The position numbers and the translations under genes were made by a program. Shown here piece by piece: positions 1 to 5,339 of a DNA stretch of 5,339 nt. Each line of letters begins with the position of its first letter. The stretch's first letter is position 1. A model generated the notes under the pieces. The model made no database searches, was not told the origin of the DNA, and worked only from the letters and a program-made list of their open reading frames with translations. The stretch is from an uncultured Bryobacterales bacterium. GTDB taxonomy: Bacteria; Acidobacteriota; Terriglobia; Bryobacterales; Bryobacteraceae. Where the stretch lies: assembly GCA_937859895.1 (NCBI GenBank), contig CALMAV010000522.1, positions 1 to 5,339 of the forward strand, in the 5' to 3' direction.

Positions 1-286
1 GAGCTACGAGGGGATTGTTCTTGCCTGTTGTCTCTGCTTTAGTAGCAGCCTCAGCAGACTTGGCCGCCTGACCTGACCGCAGATATACCTCGGCAAGAGA
101 GCTCCAGATATAAGGATTGTCCCTGTCTGATTTGGACGCTTGTTCCAAATTAGTCTTTGCTTCCCCAAGCTGTCCGTGCTGCAAGGCAATTAGGCCATGC
201 TGAAGCAGGGAGGTGGCGGTTTGCGGGTCAGCCAGCAGAAGCAGGAGAACGGGTAACAACTCCCAAGCTATCTCATCTGAACGCAA
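1..286 (-). CDS. TPR-repeat protein, N-terminal part (runs off left edge)
   Basis: Reading the minus strand in this frame gives an uninterrupted protein that leaves the window at position 1. A hydrophobic stretch (ELLPVLLLLLADP) resembles a signal-peptide core. It is followed by two tetratricopeptide units. The first reads HGLIALQHGQLGEAKTNLEQ and ends in DNP; the second begins YIWSSLAEVYLRSGQAAKSA and ends in NNP. Small and large hydrophobic residues fall where the 34-residue TPR consensus expects them. TPRs are helical protein-binding scaffolds, so this is probably an exported adaptor or assembly protein; no enzymatic domain is visible. The start is uncertain. No in-frame ATG or GTG exists. 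TTG at 286 gives MRSDEIAWELL before the hydrophobic core, but it has no Shine-Dalgarno and lies in the terminator T-run. TTG at 259 and TTG at 331 are alternatives, and an out-of-frame ATG sits at 276. The gene lies downstream of and co-oriented with the receptor gene. The TPR identity is solid; the exact start is not. Confidence 0.72.
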   Translation of the reverse strand, partial: MRSDEIAWELLPVLLLLLADPQTATSLLQHGLIALQHGQLGEAKTNLEQASKSDRDNPYIWSSLAEVYLRSGQAAKSAEAATKAETTGKNNPLVA

Positions 287-305
287 AACGGGCCCGGTTT
301 GCGTT
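280..305. repeat. 26-bp near-perfect palindrome overlapping the terminator
   Basis: The outer arms are AACGCAAA (280-287) and TTTGCGTT (298-305). The centre CGGGCCCG (289-296) is itself a perfect palindrome. Only the pair 288/297 breaks the symmetry, so 24 of 26 positions are paired. It shares the 288-297 segment with the terminator stem, so the two hairpins cannot form at once in the same RNA. The octamer CGGGCCCG recurs 25 bases away at 314-321. It could be an alternative RNA fold, an operator, or an accident of the terminator sequence. Confidence 0.6.
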
Positions 306-322
306 ATGCATTCCGGGCCCGT
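284..322 (-). terminator. Probable intrinsic terminator of the receptor gene
   Basis: On the minus strand, 23 bases after the receptor stop codon, ACGGGCCCGG (322-313) is followed by a 15-base loop and its perfect reverse complement CCGGGCCCGT (297-288). A short run of T (288-285) follows. Ten uninterrupted, almost entirely G-C pairs then T's is the form of a Rho-independent terminator acting on leftward transcription. The T-run is only four bases long, one of them in the stem, so read-through into the TPR gene is likely. On the plus strand the hairpin is not followed by T's. Confidence 0.6.
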
Positions 323-344
323 CAGCTCCAATGGAGTTTGGCCG

Positions 345-3300
345 TTAGAACTGCAGGCGAAGCGAGAACTGCACGTGACGCTCACTGCCGACGGCGGTGC
401 CGGTGACTGTGCCGAAGTTGGCACTTCCCAGCGTGTTATTCGGAACACCAAATTGCGGCGTATTTCCAAGGTTGAAGCTCTCGGCCCGGAACTGCAGACC
501 GAAGCGTTCAGTTAATGGGAACGTCTTGAAGAGCGACAGATCAACTGTGCGGGTAGGTGGCCCAGTGTTGGTCTGTAGGCCCAAGCTGCCCTCTGTGAGA
601 GGAGTTGGTGCCACTACGTTGCTCGTGTTGAACCACTGGCTAGGGTTACGTCCAATCGCAGGCGCTGCATTTGGATCCTTCCCAATAACAGCGTCTGGTG
701 AGCAGCCGTTGTTGAACACTCCCTGGCAACCATTAGCACGAAGAGTAAATGGTTGACCGGTGTGGAACGTCAGGATGCTGTTTAATTGCCAACCGCCAGC
801 AATCTGGTTTACGAGACCATTGACGCCGGAACCAAACTGCCTTCCGCGTCCGAATGGAACGTCGTACGTCAGACCGGTGGTGAAGTTGTGACGAATGTCC
901 CAAGAGGCACTGGCATAAGAGGTAGCCCAGTTCGAGGGATCACGCGTGTAAAGACCGTTGGCGCCACTGAGCGTTGTTCCGCTGTTGGCCAATGCGTGTC
1001 CATACGTATAGGCGGTAACGAACTGCAAGCCATGTGACACGCGCTTTTCTAATTTTGCGGTCATGCCTGCGTAGTTGCCGAAGCCAAAGGTTGCGGTACC
1101 CGAGATGCTGCCAATATCAGGATATCGACGCAGCGAGTTGCAGTTGATGTTGGTGTTAGTTGTCCCGAAGTTCGGACAATAATTAAAGTCCGGCTGAAGC
1201 AGCTGATGGGAAGAATGGTTGCCGACATAACTCACTTCGAGAGCCATTTGACCAGGGAGTTCCTGCTGGATTGCGAAATTCCATTTCTGGACCATCGGAT
1301 TACGGAAATCCTGGGCAACGCTTCGGAATTGCAGAGATGTTACCGGATAGCCGTTGAAGACGTTCACAGGAAAGCCTGTAGTCACGCCACCCGTAGCAGT
1401 ACCATTGGCGAAAGCCGGATTAGGAGAGAAAGCTCCAACACCCGCTGGACGCCCTAATTGAGGAGAGAAGTTGAACGGTGCCGATTCCCCACGGTTCGGG
1501 TAACCGCCTTGGTTTTCCTCACCGCCATAGAAGATGCCGTAAGCGGCTCGGATCACAGTCCTCGGTCTGATGTTGTAAGCCAATCCGATTCTAGGTCCGA
1601 TGTCGAGTTTGTCCCAAGGGATGAGGTAAGGATCGCGGCTTTGGCGGTCCACTGTAATCGGGGTAGTAAACAGAGCCGGCGAGGTAATACCGTTGACGGT
1701 GACCGGCCGGTTAAAATTCGCAGGTAGCGGGGCCAGGGAATCTTTGCCGGCGGGAATATACAGCGTCAAATTATCCAGGTTGAAGTTCGATTGACGGCCA
1801 AATGCCTCACCAATTGGCGAGAACAATTCATAGCGGACGCCGAGGTTCAACGTTAGTTTCTGGCTGACCTTCCAGTCATCCTGTGCATACCAGGCATAGG
1901 CCTGCTTTTTGGACGCGATGAAATTGGTCGTCGAAATCTGTCCGTTATTGACCGCACCCAAAAGGAACGAGGCAAACTCATCTCCGGTGTCAGTGGCTAA
2001 CGTTCCGTTCTTTCCGGCTGAGTCCTTCGATAGTGAGGGGAAAGCAGTCTCGTTGCGTGAGAAGTTCAACTCTCCATGAGGATAGGGAACTTGGAAGAAG
2101 GGGAAACGAATCGGGCGATACTCTGCGCCGAACTTCAAAGAGTGAGTATTTTTCGTCACTGCAACGTTCTGAATGAAGTCCCAAACGTTGTTGTACTCCT
2201 TGGTTGGAAGCCAGTCCTGGGCACCTACGGTTCGGTAGTTGCCGAGTCCAATTTGCGGAAGACCACCATTCGAGGGCGAAGTCGGATCATAGCCGCCGAT
2301 TCCAACGGCCTTAAACTCATCGACAGTTGCGTTTGCCTGAGTACGGGCAGTTACAAGGCGGCTAAAGGCCACGCGAGTCTCAGAAACGACGGTAGGGCTC
2401 CAAATGCGGGTATAACCGATTTGAGCATTGCGGCCCAGATCTTGCTCGCTCGCGCCATTGAAGTCACTTCCGTCCAGAGGTCCGGCAAACGGAACAACAC
2501 TGTTTTTGTACGTGTTAGACCAGCTAACGCTTGAAAACAGGCTGTCTTTATCGGAGACTCGATAGTCAGCCCGCACATCGCCCTGGTCGGTTGTGAAGGC
2601 GCCGGGCGTATTCACCGCATAGTTATTCTGGGGCTGGAACCCAAGCCGATTTCCGCCGTTAAGATTGGTTGCTGGATAGTAGGAGGCAATCTTGCGGGAT
2701 GCCGGATCCATGGCAGAAACAGGAATGATGTTGCCAGGAAACGGATCACGCACCAGCGCGCCGTTGACCGTCCTGGTGGTTGTAGGATCGTACAACTGAT
2801 TCTGCAGGATGGTGCGGCCTAATGCATCAGTGCCAATCGCGCTACCTAACAGCCGAGAGAAGTTGCCGCCGATCATGTCCTGGGTCGGGATACTTACGGA
2901 CCCGCCGTAACCCAAGTTCTGAATAACACCACCCGCAGTCGCAATGCGCGTGCCTTGGTAGTCGCCAAAGATGAACAGCTTGTTCTTGATGATTGGACCG
3001 CCGATGGCAAGACCGAACTGGTTTTGCTTGAATGGCGAACGGCGGGTATTGGAGAAATTGTTCTCCCACCGATTCGCATTCAGCTTCTCGTTCTGCAGAA
3101 TTTCAAAGAGAACGCCGTGTACAGCGTTGGTACCGGACTTCAAAATCGCGTTTACCACGCCACCGGCGGCGCGCCCGTATTCAGCACTGTAGCCGTTGGT
3201 CAGGATCTGCAGGTCGCCAATGGCTTCCACAGATGGGCTGATAACAAATGAAGTCTGGTTGATGAAGTCAATTACGTTGACATTATTGTCTACGCCGTTC

Positions 3301-3881
3301 AGGAGGAAGTTATTCTCTCCGGTTGAGCGGACGCCATTGGCTGAAAACCCGCCTCCGAGGGCATCACGGGCACCATTCTCGGGAGGCAGTACTCCTGGAG
3401 AGAGACGCGCCAAATAAGAGAATGTCCGGTTGCCACCAAGAGGCAACTCGGAAACTTGAGCTGCATTGAGGTTGGCGCCAATTACCGGCGATTCGGTTTG
3501 CAGCAGAGGAGCCGCAGCCGTGACCTCGACGGTCTGACTGGAGTTTCCTATCTGGACCACAATATCTACGCCAGTGGGTTCGCCGGGATTAATGATGACG
3601 CCCTTCTGTTCGCTTTTTTGAAAGCCGGCAGCTTCGACCGTTACCGTATAGGTGCCGGGTCTTAAAGCGGGCCGGGTATAGTTGCCAGACTCGCTGGTAA
3701 CTGTGGTGTTCGAAACCCCTGTGGCAACTTCCACAATGGTGATTTTCGCGTTTGGTATGGCGGCGCCGGATGCATCGGTGACCGTACCAGTAATAGTTCC
3801 GAGGTCGCGTTGCGCGAACGCGAGACAGGAAAAGAGAAGAAACAGGCAGGTGAGACAGACACCTGATAGCCAACGTGGCAT
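345..3881 (-). CDS. TonB-dependent outer-membrane receptor with carboxypeptidase-regulatory-like N-terminal domain (Oar-like)
   Basis: This 1178-residue protein is a gated outer-membrane beta-barrel of the kind that imports bulky substrates using TonB/ExbBD energy. Residues 1-23 form a signal peptide (hydrophobic LTCLFLLFSCLAFA, cleavage expected after AFA). Residues about 27-110 are a CarboxypepD_reg-like beta-sandwich (GTITGTVTDASGAAIPNAKI, then SGNYTRPALRPGTYTVTVEA). A TonB-box-like segment QTVEV lies at 116-120. The plug domain spans about 120-256, with FSANGVRSTGENNFLLNGVD at 179-198 and SAEYGRAAGGVVNAILKSGT at 232-251. The rest is the barrel, with many aromatic alternating strands (for example AYAWYAQDDWKVSQKLTLNL) and the typical C-terminal strand VQFSLRLQF ending in Phe. 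Cysteines 902/914 and 1052/1060 are close pairs that may form loop disulfides. Length fits the acidobacterial family (about 1000-1200). The ATG is supported by a strong ribosome binding site nine bases upstream, and the next gene upstream is divergent. The gene is intact. The substrate cannot be read from the sequence; polymer breakdown products are only a guess. Confidence 0.95.
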   Translation of the reverse strand: MPRWLSGVCLTCLFLLFSCLAFAQRDLGTITGTVTDASGAAIPNAKITIVEVATGVSNTTVTSESGNYTRPALRPGTYTVTVEAAGFQKSEQKGVIINPGEPTGVDIVVQIGNSSQTVEVTAAAPLLQTESPVIGANLNAAQVSELPLGGNRTFSYLARLSPGVLPPENGARDALGGGFSANGVRSTGENNFLLNGVDNNVNVIDFINQTSFVISPSVEAIGDLQILTNGYSAEYGRAAGGVVNAILKSGTNAVHGVLFEILQNEKLNANRWENNFSNTRRSPFKQNQFGLAIGGPIIKNKLFIFGDYQGTRIATAGGVIQNLGYGGSVSIPTQDMIGGNFSRLLGSAIGTDALGRTILQNQLYDPTTTRTVNGALVRDPFPGNIIPVSAMDPASRKIASYYPATNLNGGNRLGFQPQNNYAVNTPGAFTTDQGDVRADYRVSDKDSLFSSVSWSNTYKNSVVPFAGPLDGSDFNGASEQDLGRNAQIGYTRIWSPTVVSETRVAFSRLVTARTQANATVDEFKAVGIGGYDPTSPSNGGLPQIGLGNYRTVGAQDWLPTKEYNNVWDFIQNVAVTKNTHSLKFGAEYRPIRFPFFQVPYPHGELNFSRNETAFPSLSKDSAGKNGTLATDTGDEFASFLLGAVNNGQISTTNFIASKKQAYAWYAQDDWKVSQKLTLNLGVRYELFSPIGEAFGRQSNFNLDNLTLYIPAGKDSLAPLPANFNRPVTVNGITSPALFTTPITVDRQSRDPYLIPWDKLDIGPRIGLAYNIRPRTVIRAAYGIFYGGEENQGGYPNRGESAPFNFSPQLGRPAGVGAFSPNPAFANGTATGGVTTGFPVNVFNGYPVTSLQFRSVAQDFRNPMVQKWNFAIQQELPGQMALEVSYVGNHSSHQLLQPDFNYCPNFGTTNTNINCNSLRRYPDIGSISGTATFGFGNYAGMTAKLEKRVSHGLQFVTAYTYGHALANSGTTLSGANGLYTRDPSNWATSYASASWDIRHNFTTGLTYDVPFGRGRQFGSGVNGLVNQIAGGWQLNSILTFHTGQPFTLRANGCQGVFNNGCSPDAVIGKDPNAAPAIGRNPSQWFNTSNVVAPTPLTEGSLGLQTNTGPPTRTVDLSLFKTFPLTERFGLQFRAESFNLGNTPQFGVPNNTLGSANFGTVTGTAVGSERHVQFSLRLQF

Positions 3882-3890
3882 AGATAAAAA

Positions 3891-3898
3891 CCTCTCCC
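3891..3898 (-). promoter_or_regulatory. Ribosome binding site of the receptor gene
   Basis: On the minus strand GGGAGAGG lies nine bases (TTTTTATCT) before the ATG at 3881. It is purine-rich and contains GGAG, so it is a good Shine-Dalgarno. It fixes the start of the receptor gene at 3881 immediately before a proper signal peptide. Confidence 0.75.
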
Positions 3899-3930
3899 AG
3901 AACGACCAAGCAACTAGTCGAATCTCAGTA

Positions 3931-3960
3931 GGTATACCACGCTGTCGGTAAATTGTTCAA
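3931..3960 (-). promoter_or_regulatory. Candidate sigma-70-type promoter for the receptor gene
   Basis: On the minus strand a -35-like TTGAAC (3960-3955) is separated by 18 bases from a -10-like TATACC (3936-3931). The -10 is preceded by TGG, as in extended -10 promoters. Each hexamer matches four of six consensus positions. Transcription would begin near 3925 and leave a leader of about 43 bases containing the ribosome binding site. The -10 lies within the palindrome GGTATACC (3931-3938). This is a consensus match by eye only; acidobacterial promoter rules may differ. Confidence 0.4.
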
Positions 3961-4033
3961 GCTTTATCATCTCCCTCGGAGTCTTTTGGGTACTCAAGCT
4001 AAAAGGCTTGCGTTCTCGGATGGTACTCTGGCC
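3961..4033 (+). promoter_or_regulatory. Upstream region of the CRTAC1 gene; weak promoter and RBS candidates
   Basis: This is the CRTAC1 side of the 152-base divergent gap. TATCAT at 3965-3970 matches five of six -10 positions, but the sequence about 17 bases upstream (CTGTCG) is a poor -35. A small hairpin CAAGC (3995-3999), six-base loop, GCTTG (4006-4010) would lie in the leader. GGATGG (4018-4023), ten bases before the ATG at 4034, is the only Shine-Dalgarno-like sequence and is weak. No small gene was found in the gap. Confidence 0.2.
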
Positions 4034-5339
4034 ATGTTGATGAGGGTTGTTGGGCTGCTGCTGGCGCTGGCCACTCTGGTGTTGGCCGGGGGTGCCGCCA
4101 TTCACTCGGTCGACGTAGCTGGCCAGTTCGGAATCACCGCCGTGAACACTTACGGAGGACTGTCAAAGAAGGATTACCTTCTGGAGACGACCGGCAACGG
4201 TGTTGCCATTTTTGACCTGGATAATGACGGCAAGCAGGACGTTTTTATTGCCAACGGCTCTCGCCTGGATTGGACTCCCTCGCAAGGAGCCGGTTCTCAA
4301 CTCTATCTCAACAAGGGAGGGGGACGGTTCGAGAACGTGGCTTCGAAGAGCCAGTTTGTCAAGGGCTGGGCTCAGGGAGTGTGCGCCGGAGACTTCGATA
4401 ACGACGGCTTTACAGATCTGCTGGTGACTTACTACGGCCACAACGTGCTGTACCGCAACCGTGGCGATGGAAGCTTCGAGGATGCAACGGCAAAAGCCCA
4501 TCTGCCAGTGACGGGAACGCGCTATGGCTCTGGCTGTTCCTTCACCGACTACGATCGGGACGGCCACCTGGACCTGTTTGTCGCCAACTACGTCGATCTG
4601 GACTTGAGCAAAACGCCCCACCCGGGTTCGGGCGAGTTCTGCGTCTGGAAAGAGATTCCGGTCATGTGCGGACCTCGCGGGCTGCCGCTTGCACACAATG
4701 TGCTTTACCACAATAACGGCGATGGCACCTTCACTGACGTCAGTGAGGAGGCAGGCATTCTAAAGCCTGGCGGGCGCTACAGCCTGGGCGTGGTTTCGGC
4801 CGACTTCGATAACGATGGCTGGCCGGATATCTATGTCGCGTGCGACATGATGCGGAGCCTGCTCTTTCATAACCTGCATAACGGGAAGTTTGAGGAGCGG
4901 GGAATGGAAGCCGGGGTGGCTTTGAATTTTGACGGCGAGTTGCAGGCTGGCATGGGTATCGCAGTTGGCGATTACGATAACGACGGCAGACTTGATCTCG
5001 CCAAGACTAACTTTTCAGGCGACCTGACTTCCCTTTACCATAACGAGGACGGCCGCTTCTTCAGTGATCTGTCACGCGAGGCCGGTCTCGGCAGTCGACA
5101 ATTGCCGGGTTGGGGCATCACTATGGTGGACGTCGATGATGATGGCTGGCGCGATCTGGTGATAGCCAACGGGCACGTTTATCCGGAACTCGAAGGGAAG
5201 CAACTGGGCGACAGGTACTTGCTACCGACCGTGCTGTTTCACAATCGCGGCGACGGTAAGTTTGAGGACGTGACGGCCAGTGCGGGACCTGGACTTCAGC
5301 CACTCCGGCCAGCCCGTGGTTTAGCGGTAGGCGACTTGG
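4034..5339 (+). CDS. CRTAC1-family FG-GAP/VCBS-type repeat protein, N-terminal 435 residues (runs off right edge)
   Basis: An open frame runs from ATG 4034 to the right edge without a stop. Residues 1-22 look like a signal peptide (RVVGLLLALATLVLAGGAA), so the product is exported. Acidic DxDxDG loops, the calcium-binding signature of FG-GAP/VCBS beta-propeller blades, begin at residues 61 (DLDNDG), 120 (DFDNDG), 172 (DYDRDG), 257 (DFDNDG), 313 (DYDNDG) and 366 (DVDDDG). A seventh is cut at residue 434. Blade motifs LYRNRGDGSFEDAT, LYHNNGDGTFTDVS and LFHNRGDGKFEDVT recur between them. The segment IPVMCGPRGLP (Cys212, with Cys203 before it) is typical of the bacterial CRTAC1 group. Full members usually end in an ASPIC/UnbV domain, which would lie beyond the window. 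The family has no established biochemical role; adhesion or binding of an extracellular ligand is inferred from the propeller. The start could instead be ATG 4040. The gene is divergent from the receptor and probably shares its control region. Confidence 0.9.
   Translation, partial: MLMRVVGLLLALATLVLAGGAAIHSVDVAGQFGITAVNTYGGLSKKDYLLETTGNGVAIFDLDNDGKQDVFIANGSRLDWTPSQGAGSQLYLNKGGGRFENVASKSQFVKGWAQGVCAGDFDNDGFTDLLVTYYGHNVLYRNRGDGSFEDATAKAHLPVTGTRYGSGCSFTDYDRDGHLDLFVANYVDLDLSKTPHPGSGEFCVWKEIPVMCGPRGLPLAHNVLYHNNGDGTFTDVSEEAGILKPGGRYSLGVVSADFDNDGWPDIYVACDMMRSLLFHNLHNGKFEERGMEAGVALNFDGELQAGMGIAVGDYDNDGRLDLAKTNFSGDLTSLYHNEDGRFFSDLSREAGLGSRQLPGWGITMVDVDDDGWRDLVIANGHVYPELEGKQLGDRYLLPTVLFHNRGDGKFEDVTASAGPGLQPLRPARGLAVGDL

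Noticed and set aside
4..189. Minus-strand frame of 61 codons beginning with Met at the left edge
   Set aside because: It overlaps the TPR protein in another frame. The TPR frame shows two consensus repeats while this one shows none.
2076..2534. Plus-strand open frame of 152 codons inside the receptor gene
   Set aside because: It lies fully antisense to an intact, well-recognised receptor, has no signal, domain or family resemblance, and is one of many such frames across this gene.
3589..3913. Two minus-strand frames starting upstream of the receptor ATG
   Set aside because: They begin between the ribosome binding site and the promoter candidate, in other frames than the receptor, and their translations are shadows of its signal peptide and N-terminal domain.
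3989..4028. Direct repeat GGTACTC at 3989-3995 and 4022-4028, 33 bases apart
   Set aside because: A seven-base repeat is about as likely as not to occur by chance in 150 bases, and the flanks do not match, so no operator is claimed.
4163..4711. Minus-strand open frame of 182 codons opposite the CRTAC1 gene
   Set aside because: It is antisense to a strongly supported coding frame with regular DxDxDG repeats. Its translation shows no recognisable motif, and long antisense frames are common opposite such biased coding sequence.
4214..5335. Repeated DxDxDG-coding segments considered as a DNA tandem repeat
   Set aside because: The similarity is at protein level. Spacing varies (52-85 residues) and codons differ, so these are diverged propeller blades, not a recent DNA repeat.

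Overview
The window looks like part of an Acidobacteriota (Terriglobia-type) chromosome. It carries one complete gene and two genes cut by the window edges. The complete gene encodes a large TonB-dependent outer-membrane receptor with an N-terminal carboxypeptidase-regulatory-like domain. This architecture, with the hallmark SAEYGRAAGGVVNAILKSGT segment, is strongly expanded in Acidobacteriota. The flanking genes encode a tetratricopeptide (TPR) protein and a CRTAC1/FG-GAP-type secreted repeat protein, both also common there. No organism can be named from the sequence alone.

Layout. Positions 1-286 (minus) hold the N-terminal part of a TPR protein that runs off the left edge; its start codon is unclear. 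Positions 280-322 hold two overlapping GC-rich inverted repeats; one looks like an intrinsic terminator for the receptor gene. Positions 345-3881 (minus) hold the TonB-dependent receptor. Positions 3882-4033 are a 152-base divergent intergenic region with a good ribosome binding site and a plausible extended -10 promoter for the receptor, and only weak signals for the opposite gene. From 4034 to the right edge (plus) is the N-terminal 435 residues of a CRTAC1-family protein with six complete DxDxDG loops and the first residues of a seventh.

How the genes may work together. All three products have, or appear to have, an export signal and would act in the envelope: the receptor in the outer membrane, the TPR and CRTAC1 proteins probably in the periplasm or outside the cell. 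The receptor and TPR gene are read in the same direction, with the terminator-like hairpin between them. The CRTAC1 gene is divergent and may share the control region. A joint role in uptake or processing of an extracellular polymer is a reasonable inference, but nothing here identifies the substrate.

No tRNA, rRNA, CRISPR array, insertion sequence or phage gene was seen. The main curiosities are the two mutually exclusive hairpins between the receptor and TPR genes, the missing conventional start of the TPR gene, and the receptor-TPR-CRTAC1 neighbourhood itself.
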